From: DAHUYF01 sp035945115 | Lineage (GTDB): Bacteria; Pseudomonadota; Alphaproteobacteria; ATCC43930; CGMCC-115725 | Direction: 5' to 3' | DNA: 64,000 bases | Assembly: GCA_035945115.1 (NCBI GenBank) | Contig: DASZAN010000029.1 | Location: 1-64,000, forward strand | Shown: piece by piece, positions 17,478 through 25,373 of the stretch | How positions within the stretch are numbered: the stretch's first letter is position 1 | Layout of the letters: each line of letters opens with the position of its first letter | The notes under the pieces: model-generated | Database searches by the model: none | Seen by the model: only the letters and a program-made list of their open reading frames with translations | What the model was told of the DNA's origin: nothing | Program-made: the position numbers and the translations under genes

Positions 17478-18356
17478 TCAGGACGACCGCCGCTTGCCGC
17501 CGCGCGCTGCCTTGGGCTCCGCCGCCGCGCGCTTGCCCGCGGCCGCGCGCTTCTTGCTGGGGGCGGGAGGCTTTGCCGTTTCGCCCAGGCTGCGCTTCAG
17601 CGCGTCCATGAGGTTGACGACGTTGCTCGGGCGCGGCACCACCTTCGGCACCACCGGCTTCTCGCCCTTGATCTTTTGCTCGATGAGCTCTTTGAGGGCG
17701 GATTGATAGTGATCTTCGGTGAAGGCCTTGGGATCGAACTCGCCTTCCTTCTGCTCGATGATGCGCTCGGCGAGCTGCACCATCTCCTTGTCGAGCGAGC
17801 CGCTGCCGATCTCCTCGAAATATTCCTCGTCCTCGCGGATCTCCTCGGCCGGACGGAGCGTGTTGAGCAGCATGCCCTTGCCATGCGGCATCAGCGCCAC
17901 GCCATGCTCGTGCGTCGAGAGCACGAGCCGCGCGAGCCCCGCCACCTTGCGGTTCTTCATCGCCTGCTGCACGACACGGAAGGTCTCGTCGGCGAGCTCG
18001 CCTTCGGGTGCGAGATAATAGGGGCTGTCGTAGTAGATGGGCTCGATCTCGTCGATGTCGACGAAGCGGTCGATGTCGATCGTCTCCGAGGATTCGATCT
18101 TGAGCGCGTCGAGCTCGTCCTTCTCGACGATGATGTACTGCCCCTTCTGGAACTCGTAGCCTTTGATGAGCTCGCTTCGCGGCACTTCCTTGCCGGTCTC
18201 GGGGTCGGTCGGCCGCATCTGGATGCGGTTGTGGGTGTCGGGATTGAGCAGGTGGAAGGAAACGCGCTCGCGCGCGCTGACCGCCGGATAAAGCCGGACC
18301 GGGCATGAGACGAGCGACAGGCGGAGATACCCTCTCCAGGATGGACGCGGCGCCAT
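17478..18356 (-). CDS. ku: Non-homologous end joining protein Ku
   Basis: A 292-residue bacterial Ku that binds double-strand DNA ends as a homodimer and recruits ligase D. The family start WRGYLRLSLVSCPVRLYPA, the core block GYEFQKGQYIIVEKDEL and the VVNLMDALKRSL region are clear. The C-terminus is a Lys/Ala/Arg-rich tail of about 35 residues, the DNA-binding extension typical of proteobacterial Ku. ATG at 18356 (MAPRPSW) is preferred over an upstream TTG. No ligD is in the window, so the partner must be elsewhere. Confidence 0.95.
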   Translation of the reverse strand: MAPRPSWRGYLRLSLVSCPVRLYPAVSARERVSFHLLNPDTHNRIQMRPTDPETGKEVPRSELIKGYEFQKGQYIIVEKDELDALKIESSETIDIDRFVDIDEIEPIYYDSPYYLAPEGELADETFRVVQQAMKNRKVAGLARLVLSTHEHGVALMPHGKGMLLNTLRPAEEIREDEEYFEEIGSGSLDKEMVQLAERIIEQKEGEFDPKAFTEDHYQSALKELIEQKIKGEKPVVPKVVPRPSNVVNLMDALKRSLGETAKPPAPSKKRAAAGKRAAAEPKAARGGKRRSS

Positions 18357-18499
18357 GGGCGTTCTCGCTCCTTCAGCGTTGGCTACTGCTAAACGCCGGT
18401 GGTCCGACAATGACCCACCAGCTTTATCCCTTCTCTTAATACCCTCGGCTTGACAAGTGGTTATTGCGCCATCCTCGCCTTTTCTGTTCGAATTCTCCC

Positions 18500-18895
18500 A
18501 TGCGCAGCTTTGCTACAACACTCCTCCCCGCCGCGCCTACCACCATCTCTCCGGATGGTTCGGCGGTACGAGTTCTATTAGAACTGGCAGGCGGCGGCAT
18601 GGCGCATTTCGCGCTGGCGCCCGGCGAGACCGCCAAGGCGGTCTGCCACCGCACCGTCGAGGAAATCTGGTTCATCCTTTCGGGAATGGGCGAGATGTGG
18701 CGCGAGCGGGCGGGGAGGGAAGAGGTGGTGGCACTTTCTCCGGGCGTCTGCCTCACCATTCCCATAGGCACGCGCTTCCAGTTCCGCGCCCTCGGCGCCG
18801 CGCCGCTCGCCGCCCTCGCCGTCACCATGCCGCCTTGGCCCGGCGAGGGCGAGGCGATCATCGTCGACGGTCCGTGGCAGCCGACGGTACCGTGA
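18500..18895 (+). CDS. Cupin domain protein
   Basis: A 131-residue single-domain cupin. The barrel motifs are present in relaxed form: HRTVEEIWFILSGMGEMW for the first and PGVCLTIPIGTRFQFRA for the second. The usual metal ligands His-x-His-x4-Glu are reduced (HRTVEE), so metal binding is uncertain. ATG at 18500 is chosen over an upstream TTG. It is divergent from ku and convergent with the 3-hydroxyanthranilate dioxygenase gene. Function unknown. Confidence 0.8.
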   Translation: MRSFATTLLPAAPTTISPDGSAVRVLLELAGGGMAHFALAPGETAKAVCHRTVEEIWFILSGMGEMWRERAGREEVVALSPGVCLTIPIGTRFQFRALGAAPLAALAVTMPPWPGEGEAIIVDGPWQPTVP

Positions 18896-18922
18896 GTTGA
18901 GAACGCGCGGCTCTGACAGGCG

Positions 18923-19432
18923 CTACGGCGCCGGCATCACATGGCCGCAACTTTTGCAGGTGCGGAGCTCTTCCGAGCCGAAGAAGCGCTGATAGGCCTT
19001 GGAGACGGGATCGGCGCGATAGTCGCTGACGACCGCGCGCTGTTCATGGAGGAGCGCATCGCAGTTCGGACAGAACCATTGGAAACGATCGACCTCGCCT
19101 TGGCGGCGCTGGCGCTCGATCACCAACAGGAACGCGTCCGGCGGAAAGCGCGGCGAGTGCGGCACGCCGGCGGGTGTGTGGATGGTCGAGCCTTCCTTCA
19201 GCACCGCCACTTCTTCCTTGCCCTCGGGCGTGCGGTAGTGGAGCCGCATCTCGCCCTTGATCATGTACATGACCTCGTCGGCGGGATTGATGTGGAACTC
19301 GCTGCGGTATTCGCGGCCGCGGGCGACGAACGCGAGGGAGTCCGGCTCCTGCCAGAGGACCGAGACGCGCTGCCCGCTCTGGGCGAGGCCGCGGGCGATC
19401 TCCGGGAGGCTGGCAACGGGCATGGGCCGCAT
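18923..19432 (-). CDS. nbaC: 3-hydroxyanthranilate 3,4-dioxygenase
   Basis: Opens the ring of 3-hydroxyanthranilate to 2-amino-3-carboxymuconate semialdehyde, in tryptophan/kynurenine or nitrobenzoate degradation. Fe(II) ligands by family alignment are His47, Glu53 and His92; the substrate-binding Arg43 and Arg95 are present. A rubredoxin-like second metal site is formed by CPNC (121-124) and CKSC (159-162), as in bacterial enzymes. Length 169 is typical. No other kynurenine-pathway gene is adjacent, so it is an orphan here. A perfect spaced palindrome lies 20 bases upstream of its start. Confidence 0.93.
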   Translation of the reverse strand: MRPMPVASLPEIARGLAQSGQRVSVLWQEPDSLAFVARGREYRSEFHINPADEVMYMIKGEMRLHYRTPEGKEEVAVLKEGSTIHTPAGVPHSPRFPPDAFLLVIERQRRQGEVDRFQWFCPNCDALLHEQRAVVSDYRADPVSKAYQRFFGSEELRTCKSCGHVMPAP

Positions 19433-19452
19433 GCGATCACTCCTTGCGCCAG

Positions 19453-19469
19453 ATTGTCACCGCGACAAT
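19453..19469. promoter_or_regulatory. Candidate operator upstream of nbaC
   Basis: A 17-base perfect spaced palindrome, ATTGTC-N5-GACAAT, starting 20 bases before the nbaC ATG and 138 bases before ilvE on the other strand. The shape suits a dimeric regulator such as a GntR-family protein. No matching regulator gene is in the window, so the assignment is inference from symmetry and position. Confidence 0.4.
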
Positions 19470-19607
19470 AGCGGCTTGGGCCGGCGCGGCCAATTTTCTG
19501 GTCGTACTGCGCCGCGGCGCGATTGGTTGTCCGGTGCCGGTCTTCTCGCGTAAAATATCGCCCTGCCCGGCCCGCAAGGGCTCCCGACATCAACGACTGG
19601 ACGGCAA

Positions 19608-20624
19608 ATGGATACGGCGATTTCCTGGTCAGAGCTTGGCTTCCGCTACATCGACACCGGCACCTTCATCCGCGCCGATTATCGCCACGGTGCCTGGACC
19701 AAGCCGGAGCCCGCGACCGCCGCGAGCATCACGCTCCACATCGCCGCCACTTGTCTTCATTATGGCCAGGCCTGCTTCGAAGGATTGAAGGCGTTCCGCC
19801 AACCGAACGGCAGCGTCGCCTGCTTCCGCGCCGATGCCCATGCGCGCCGCCTCCGGCGCTCGGCGGGAAAGCTGCTGATGACCGCGCCGCCGGAAAATCT
19901 CTTTCTCGACGCCGTGCGCCTCGCCGTCCAGCGCAATGCCGATTACGTGCCGCCCGTCGGCACCGGCGCCACGCTCTACATCCGCCCGCTGCTCCTCGGC
20001 ACCAGCCCGGTGATCGGCGTCCATCCCAGCGAGGAGTACGCCTTCCTCGTCTTCGTCATGCCGGTCGGTCCCTACTACAAGAACGGCATGCAGCCGGTCG
20101 CCGCCTATGTGCAGGAGCATTACGACCGCGCCGCGCCGCATGGCGTCGGCGACATCAAGGCCGCCGGCAATTACGCCGCCGGCCTCGCCGCCGATCAGGA
20201 GATGCGCGAGAAGGGCTTCCAGATCTCGCTCTATCTTGATTCAGCGCAGCATACGTTCATCGACGAGTTCGGCACCTCGAACTTCATCGCCGTCACCCGC
20301 GACGGCGCTTATGTGACGCCGAAATCGGACTCGATCCTGGCGAGCGTCACCAATGACAGCCTCATGACGCTCGCGCGCGACGCCGGCCTTCGCGTCGAGC
20401 ATCGCCCGATCCGCTGGGAAGAGATCAAGGATTTCGCCGAGATCGGCGCGTGCGGCACCGCCGCGGTGATCACGCCCATCCACTCCATCACCCGCGGCAA
20501 GGAGGTCCTGCGCTTCGGCGACGACAAGAAGCCGGGCCCGACGCTCGAGCGGCTCTACAACGCGATCCAGGCCATCCAATTCGGCAAGAGCAACGACCAG
20601 CACCGTTGGATGATGCCGGTCTGA
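19608..20624 (+). CDS. ilvE: Branched-chain amino acid aminotransferase
   Basis: Fold-type IV PLP aminotransferase of 338 residues that interconverts leucine, isoleucine and valine with their 2-oxo acids, using glutamate/2-oxoglutarate. The PLP lysine is Lys184 in GDIKAAGNYAAGL; the family segments HYGQACFEGLKAFR, LYIRPLLLGTSP and IGACGTAAVITPI are intact. The spacing and length fit the larger, eukaryote-like type. ATG at 19608. Monocistronic by context, diverging from nbaC and convergent with the PQ-loop gene. Confidence 0.94.
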   Translation: MDTAISWSELGFRYIDTGTFIRADYRHGAWTKPEPATAASITLHIAATCLHYGQACFEGLKAFRQPNGSVACFRADAHARRLRRSAGKLLMTAPPENLFLDAVRLAVQRNADYVPPVGTGATLYIRPLLLGTSPVIGVHPSEEYAFLVFVMPVGPYYKNGMQPVAAYVQEHYDRAAPHGVGDIKAAGNYAAGLAADQEMREKGFQISLYLDSAQHTFIDEFGTSNFIAVTRDGAYVTPKSDSILASVTNDSLMTLARDAGLRVEHRPIRWEEIKDFAEIGACGTAAVITPIHSITRGKEVLRFGDDKKPGPTLERLYNAIQAIQFGKSNDQHRWMMPV

Positions 20625-20639
20625 GCCGCGGTCGCCTGA

Positions 20640-20936
20640 TCATCCATAAAGAACAGCGCCGAGGATGACGGCGCCATCGAGTCCCGCCCAGCCGATGCAC
20701 GGCAGGTAGATGTTTCTGTCGCCGCGGCGGAGACCGTGCCAGAACCACAGGATCGCCGAGAGGAGATAGGCGCTCCACGACAGGATGGAGACGCCGGCGG
20801 CCTGCTGACCGACCCAAATGGTCAAGACCTGGGGAAGCGTCATCAGCATGGTGAAAATCGAGAGGGCGCCAAGAAGCCGGCTGAACATGGTGTCGACGGG
20901 CGTACCGTCAGTCAGCGGTAAGGGATGTAGCACCAT
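20640..20936 (-). CDS. PQ-loop / SemiSWEET-like small membrane protein
   Basis: A 98-residue protein with three hydrophobic segments (about residues 19-40, 49-66 and 78-97). The segment TLPQVLTIW carries the Pro-Gln motif, and SAYLLSAILWFWHGL resembles the second helix of SemiSWEET sugar transporters, which work as dimers of a three-helix bundle. A strong ribosome site, AGGAGG, lies five bases before the ATG at 20936. Substrate unknown. Divergent from the universal stress protein gene, with the FNR-type box between them. Confidence 0.75.
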   Translation of the reverse strand: MVLHPLPLTDGTPVDTMFSRLLGALSIFTMLMTLPQVLTIWVGQQAAGVSILSWSAYLLSAILWFWHGLRRGDRNIYLPCIGWAGLDGAVILGAVLYG

Positions 20937-20986
20937 CGTTGCCTCCTAAATTAGCGTGCGACCTCTTGTGGCGACGATTGGGCCGA

Positions 20987-21000
20987 TTGATCCAGCTCAA
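20987..21000. promoter_or_regulatory. FNR/FixK-type box upstream of universal stress protein
   Basis: TTGATCCAGCTCAA matches the FNR/FixK consensus TTGAT-N4-ATCAA at nine of ten fixed positions. It lies 53 bases before the universal stress protein ATG. The window encodes an FNR-type regulator at 33252-34028 whose recognition helix carries the E-x2-SR residues that read this half-site. It also lies about 51 bases from the divergent PQ-loop gene start. Confidence 0.65.
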
Positions 21001-21052
21001 TGTGCCCCCTCCGGCGCTGCTTAGGATGGGGCAAACGAGTGGAGAGATCGCC

Positions 21053-21928
21053 ATGGAGTATCGCACCATCCTCGTCGCCGTGAGCGGCGGCAGCGCCAGT
21101 GCCGGCGCGGTCGAGCTCGCTTGCCGGCTCGCGCATCGCTTCTCGAGCCATCTCGAGGCCTTCCATGTGCGGGTCGACGCGCGCGAACTCGCCTTCCTTC
21201 CCGCCGACGGCTTCAGCGTGCCGCTATCGGGCAACGTCATCGAGCTCGCCATGGAGGACGCGGCGGCGAACGCCGATCGCGCCAAGTCGATCGTCGATGC
21301 CGCGGCAAAGCGGCATGCCCTTCCGCTCCAGGCGGCGCCGCCGCCCTTGGGATTGGGCTTTGCGCTGTCGCGCCAGCCCTCGCTCGCCTGGCATGAGGAG
21401 ACGGGCTATGCGCCGGCGCGGGTTGCCGCGCGGGCGCGCTTGTTCGACCTTCTCGTCCTCGGCCGCTCCGGCCGCGTCAGCGACGAGCCCTTCGGCGACG
21501 CCGTCGAAGAGGCGCTCTTGGAGAGCGGCCGCCCGGTGCTGTTGGCGCCGGCCGAAGCGCCCAAAGTGATCGGCGACACCATCGCGCTCGCCTGGAACGA
21601 CTCGCCGGAATCGGCGCACGTGCTAGCGGCCGCCATGCCGTTGCTGCTGAAAGCCAAGACCGTGCGCGTGCTGTCGGTCGGCGACACCGGCGCGCCGGCG
21701 CTCGCCGCCCATCTCGCCTGGTACGGCATTCGCGCCGAAGCGCAGGATGTCTATCCCGTGGAAGGCGTCGGCGCGGGCGAGCTGGTGTTGGCCGCGGCAC
21801 GCGATGCGAATGCCGATCTCCTGGTGATGGGCGGCTACGGCCATGCGCCCTGGCGCGAGGTGCTGTTCGGCGGCGCCACGCGCGCGGTGATCGGGACGAG
21901 CCTGCTCCCCGTGCTGCTCTCGCATTAG
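21053..21928 (+). CDS. Universal stress protein
   Basis: A 291-residue UspA-family protein. It opens MEYRTILVAVSGGSASAGAV and has a second region near TIALAWNDSPESAHVL, so it is of the tandem type. The C-terminal domain ends with LVMGGYGHAPWREVLFGG and a short tail, matching the ATP-binding motif G-x2-G-x9-G(S/T). ATG at 21053 follows GGAGAGA. An FNR-type box upstream suggests induction at low oxygen, as known for several usp genes. It is followed after 19 bases by the phosphorylase gene. Confidence 0.9.
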   Translation: MEYRTILVAVSGGSASAGAVELACRLAHRFSSHLEAFHVRVDARELAFLPADGFSVPLSGNVIELAMEDAAANADRAKSIVDAAAKRHALPLQAAPPPLGLGFALSRQPSLAWHEETGYAPARVAARARLFDLLVLGRSGRVSDEPFGDAVEEALLESGRPVLLAPAEAPKVIGDTIALAWNDSPESAHVLAAAMPLLLKAKTVRVLSVGDTGAPALAAHLAWYGIRAEAQDVYPVEGVGAGELVLAAARDANADLLVMGGYGHAPWREVLFGGATRAVIGTSLLPVLLSH

Positions 21929-21947
21929 ACGCGCTGTCGTTCGCCGC

Positions 21948-23537
21948 GTGAGTCGCCCCCTCACCCTCCCGCCGCTCCGCGGCGGGTCCCTCCCTCTCCC
22001 CGAGGGGAGAGGGGAAGAAGGGGCGGCAACGCGGCTGCGGCTCCGCCGTGTGCCGATCGACACCTATCGCGAGGCGGTGGCCTTTCTGCCGCGCCGCTCT
22101 GTGGCCTATCGCCCCGGCGAATTGCAGGCGCTCGGCAAGGTGGAGCTGGGCGCGGGCGAGCGTCGCATTCTCGCCACGCTCAACATCATCGATCACGAGG
22201 GCTGGCTTGCCGCCGACGAGGTCGGCGTGAGCGAGCAGGCCTTCGCGCTGTTGGGCCTTCCCGACGGGAGCGCCGTCGCGCTCGAGCAGGCGCTTCCGCC
22301 TAAGAGCCTCGAGGCGGTGCACGCGAAGATCCAGGGAGGCGAGCTGTCCGCCGAGGCGCTCGATGCGATCGTCCGCGACATCGCCGCGCTGCGCTATTCC
22401 AAGATGGAGATCGCCGCCTTCGTCGTCGCCTGCGCGAGCTTTCTTTCGACGACCGAGGTGCTCAATCTGACGCGCGCCATGGCGGCGGTGGGCACGCGGC
22501 TCACCTGGCCGAACGGCATCGTCGTCGACAAGCACAGCATCGGCGGCATTCCCGGCAACCGCACCTCGATGATCGTGGTGCCGATCGTCGCCGCGCATGG
22601 CCTCACCATTCCCAAGACCTCCTCGCGCGCCATCACCTCGCCCGCCGGCACCGCCGACACCATGGAGGTGCTGGCGCGCGTCGACCTCGATATGGCGGCG
22701 ATGCACGCGGTGGTGGCGGCGGAAAAGGGCTGTCTCGTCTGGGGCGGCCACGTCAATCTCTCGCCCGCCGATGACGTCCTCATCTCGGTCGAGCGGCCCC
22801 TCAACATCGACGCGCCGGGCCAGCTGGTGGCGTCGATCCTCTCGAAGAAGCTCGCCGCCGGCTCGAACCGCCTGCTCATCGACATTCCCTTGGGGCCGAG
22901 CGCCAAGGTGAGAAGCGCCGCCGAAGCGGTGCAGTTGCGCAAGCTCTTCGAGTACGTGGCGCGGCAGATCGGCGTGCCGCTCGACGTGATGATCACCGAC
23001 GGCTCGCAGCCGATCGGCCGCGGCATCGGACCCATGCTCGAGGCGCGCGACGTCATGCAGGTGCTGCGCAACGCGCCCGACGCGCCCGCTGACCTCCGCG
23101 AGCGCGCCCTGCTGCTCGCGGGACGCATTCTCGAATTCGATCCCGCGCTCTCCGGCGGCGCTGGCTTGCCGCGGGCGCGCGAGCTGCTGACCTCGGGTGC
23201 GGCGCTCGCCAAGATGGAGCGCATCATGGCGGCGCAAGGTCCCCCGCCTCGCACCGCGGCGCTCGGCTCGATGACGCAAGAGGTCGTTGCCGCAAGCGAC
23301 GGCGTGGTGACGGCGATCGACTGCTACCGCATCGCCCAGATCGCACGCTTCGCCGGCGCGCCCACCGACCAAGGCGCCGGCATCGATCTGCTCAAGAAGA
23401 TCGGCGATCCCGTGCGCCGCGACGAGCCACTCTACCGCATCCACGCCTGCCTCGCCGTCGATTTCCGCCGCGCCTCGGACGAGGCCGCAGAAAACGACGG
23501 CTTCACTCTCGCGCTGGCGCGCAGCCCGTTGCGGTGA
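21948..23537 (+). CDS. Thymidine phosphorylase 2 / AMP phosphorylase family protein
   Basis: A 529-residue member of the long phosphorylase family that includes archaeal AMP phosphorylase and the proteobacterial 'thymidine phosphorylase 2' group. It would cleave a nucleoside or nucleotide with phosphate to give a sugar-1-phosphate. The diagnostic block VVDKHSIGGIPGNRTS is intact, as are KTSSRAITSPAGTADTMEV and the WGGHVNLSPADD segment. The only usable start is GTG at 21948, and the first ~27 residues are encoded by a palindromic repeat; the family-like sequence begins at about LRLRRVPIDTYREA. Likely cotranscribed with the stress protein gene. Confidence 0.85.
   Translation: MSRPLTLPPLRGGSLPLPEGRGEEGAATRLRLRRVPIDTYREAVAFLPRRSVAYRPGELQALGKVELGAGERRILATLNIIDHEGWLAADEVGVSEQAFALLGLPDGSAVALEQALPPKSLEAVHAKIQGGELSAEALDAIVRDIAALRYSKMEIAAFVVACASFLSTTEVLNLTRAMAAVGTRLTWPNGIVVDKHSIGGIPGNRTSMIVVPIVAAHGLTIPKTSSRAITSPAGTADTMEVLARVDLDMAAMHAVVAAEKGCLVWGGHVNLSPADDVLISVERPLNIDAPGQLVASILSKKLAAGSNRLLIDIPLGPSAKVRSAAEAVQLRKLFEYVARQIGVPLDVMITDGSQPIGRGIGPMLEARDVMQVLRNAPDAPADLRERALLLAGRILEFDPALSGGAGLPRARELLTSGAALAKMERIMAAQGPPPRTAALGSMTQEVVAASDGVVTAIDCYRIAQIARFAGAPTDQGAGIDLLKKIGDPVRRDEPLYRIHACLAVDFRRASDEAAENDGFTLALARSPLR
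21954..22015. repeat. Palindromic repeat forming the 5' end of the phosphorylase gene
   Basis: A GC-rich piece with inverted elements CCCGCCGCTCCGCGGCGGG and CCTCTCCCCGAGGGGAGAGG. It is related in sequence to the palindrome at 27947-28068, which shares CCCCTCACCCT and the CTCTCCCC/GGGGAGAG arms. It lies inside the reading frame, coding for the Leu/Pro/Arg-rich N-terminal extension of the phosphorylase. Confidence 0.65.
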
Positions 23538-23600
23538 CGGTCCGGGTCCGCACGCCTACAATGGCGCGGGCGGATTTGGATTGAACGGAATATCCCCAGC

Positions 23601-23684
23601 TTCGTCGTCCCTGCGAAAAGCAGGGACCCAGGGCAAGCGACGTGCCGGTGGCTCTGGATTCCCGCTTTCGCGGGAATGACGATG
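23601..23684. repeat. Dispersed palindromic repeat, VIPAKAGIQ type (copy 2)
   Basis: Second copy of the element at 5222-5306: TTCGTCGTCCCTGCG at the left end and CGGGAATGACGATG at the right, with the same GGGACCCAGGGCAAGCGACG left half. It lies between the phosphorylase gene and the kinase fusion gene and ends 27 bases before the latter's ATG. Confidence 0.85.
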
Positions 23685-23711
23685 GGAGGGGGTGTCGAGT
23701 TGGAGACCCGC

Positions 23712-25247
23712 ATGATCGTGGCGGACCAGAGCGCGGTGATCGCCTTTCTCGCCGATCCCGCGAGCTATGGGCTGGCGGGCGCGGCGGTCGAGCGCGTCAC
23801 CACGCATTGCTCCCAGATCTTTCTCGTCGGCGAGCGTGCCTTCAAGCTGAAGCGCGCGGTCAAATATTCCTATCTCGATTATTCGACCGTGGCGCTGCGC
23901 GAGCGCTTCTGCCGCGCCGAGCTCGCCGTCAATCGCCGCACCGCTCCCGAGCTTTATGTCGCGGTGCATGCCGTCACGCGCGATGTGTCGGGCGCGCTCG
24001 CCTTCGACGGCGCGGGCGAGGTACTCGACTGGGTCGTCGAAATGCGCCGCTTCGACGAGGAGACGCTTTTCGATCGCCTCGCCGAAGCGGGAAAGCTCGA
24101 GGGCGGGACCATCCGCCGCCTCGCGGATGCGATCGCCGCCTTCCACCGGGAAGCGGCGGCGATGCCGGATCACGGCGGTGCCGCGGCGATGGCGCGGACG
24201 TTCGCGATGAATGACGAGAATCTCAGGCTTGCCGCGCCGCCGCTCGATCGTGCCGCGATCGATGACTTGCGGGCTGCGATGGCGGTGCATCTCGCCCGCG
24301 CGGCGCCGCTGCTCGAGACGCGCCGCAAGAACGGCAAGGTGCGGCGTTGCCACGGCGATCTCCATCTCGGCAATGTCTGTCTCGTCGAGGGCCGTCCGAC
24401 CCTGTTCGACGCGATCGAGTTCAATGACGATTTCGCCGGCATCGACGTGCTCTACGACATCGCGTTCCTGCTGATGGATCTCACCGCGCGGCGGCTTCCG
24501 CAATTGGCCGCCATCGCCTTCAACCGCTATCTCGATCGCAGCGGCGATGATGACGGCTTACCGGCGCTGCCGCTCTTCCTCTCGGCGCGCGCTGGCGTCC
24601 GCGCCCATGTCTTGGGCACGCTCGCGCGCGGGGTGACCGGCGGCGAGGCGGCGCGCGCCGGTGTCCGCGCCGCCGCTTATCTGCGGCTTGCGCTGGTGCT
24701 GCTCGCGCCGCACCCCCCGCGGCTCATCGCCATCGGCGGCTTGAGCGGCAGCGGCAAGTCGAGCGTGGCTGAAGCGCTCGCCGGCGATTTCCTGCCGGCG
24801 CCCGGCGCGCGCGTGATCCGCAGCGATGTCGTGCGCAAGCGCCTGGCGGGGGTTGCCGCCGAGAGGCGTCTGCCGCGCGCGAGCTACGATCTCGCGAGCG
24901 CGGAGCGCGTCTACGCCGCCTCGCGCGAAGCGGCGCGACGCGTGATCGCCGCCGGCTACAGCGCCATTCTCGATGCGGCGTTTCTGCGCGAGCCCGAGAG
25001 AGAGGCGGCGGAGATCGTAGCGCAGGAACTTAGCATCCCCTTCACCGGCCTCTGGCTCGAGGCGCCGCCCGATGTCCTGGCGCAACGGATCGAGCACCGC
25101 CGCGGCGACGTCTCCGACGCCGACCGCACCGTGCTGGCGCAGCAGCTTGGCTACGATTTGGGCGCCATCGACTGGCAGCGGATCGACGCGTCCGGCAACA
25201 TCGAGGCGACGGTCGAGCGGGCGCGGGTGGCGGTTTCTACGCGGTGA
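23712..25247 (+). CDS. Bifunctional phosphotransferase-like / P-loop kinase fusion protein
   Basis: A 511-residue two-domain protein. Residues ~1-335 form an aminoglycoside phosphotransferase-like kinase fold with CHGDLHLGNV (catalytic loop) and DAIEFNDDFAGID (metal-binding aspartate). Residues ~345-505 form a P-loop kinase domain with Walker A GGLSGSGKSS and the nucleotide-kinase-like IRSDVVRKRL. This architecture corresponds to Mycobacterium tuberculosis Rv2004c, a DosR hypoxia-regulon protein of unknown substrate. ATG at 23712 has only a weak TTGGAG upstream. Third gene after the FNR-type box, separated from the phosphorylase by a repeat-bearing 174-base gap. Confidence 0.85.
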   Translation: MIVADQSAVIAFLADPASYGLAGAAVERVTTHCSQIFLVGERAFKLKRAVKYSYLDYSTVALRERFCRAELAVNRRTAPELYVAVHAVTRDVSGALAFDGAGEVLDWVVEMRRFDEETLFDRLAEAGKLEGGTIRRLADAIAAFHREAAAMPDHGGAAAMARTFAMNDENLRLAAPPLDRAAIDDLRAAMAVHLARAAPLLETRRKNGKVRRCHGDLHLGNVCLVEGRPTLFDAIEFNDDFAGIDVLYDIAFLLMDLTARRLPQLAAIAFNRYLDRSGDDDGLPALPLFLSARAGVRAHVLGTLARGVTGGEAARAGVRAAAYLRLALVLLAPHPPRLIAIGGLSGSGKSSVAEALAGDFLPAPGARVIRSDVVRKRLAGVAAERRLPRASYDLASAERVYAASREAARRVIAAGYSAILDAAFLREPEREAAEIVAQELSIPFTGLWLEAPPDVLAQRIEHRRGDVSDADRTVLAQQLGYDLGAIDWQRIDASGNIEATVERARVAVSTR

Positions 25248-25261
25248 GAGAGCTACATCAA

Positions 25262-25352
25262 GCCGTCATTGCGAGGAGGCAAAGCCGACGAAGCAATCCA
25301 GACAACCCGTCGCTGGCTCTGGATTGCTTCGCCTTCGGCTCGCAATGACGGC
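25262..25352. repeat. Palindromic repeat with 14-base terminal inverted repeats (FAPRNDG type)
   Basis: A 91-base element bounded by perfect arms GCCGTCATTGCGAG (25262-25275) and CTCGCAATGACGGC (25339-25352). Inner pieces GAAGCAATCCAGA and CTGGATTGCTTCG are also complementary. The size and ends resemble a non-autonomous palindromic element of the kind widespread in alphaproteobacterial genomes. It fills the gap between two convergent genes and may end transcription from both sides. Confidence 0.85.
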
Positions 25353-25373
25353 GGGAAAGAAAGCGCTCTCGCT

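Noticed and set aside
21477..23444. Minus-strand open frame of about 655 codons opposite the stress protein and phosphorylase genes
   Set aside because: Antisense shadow with low-complexity Arg/Ala/His composition; the plus-strand proteins are clearly recognised.
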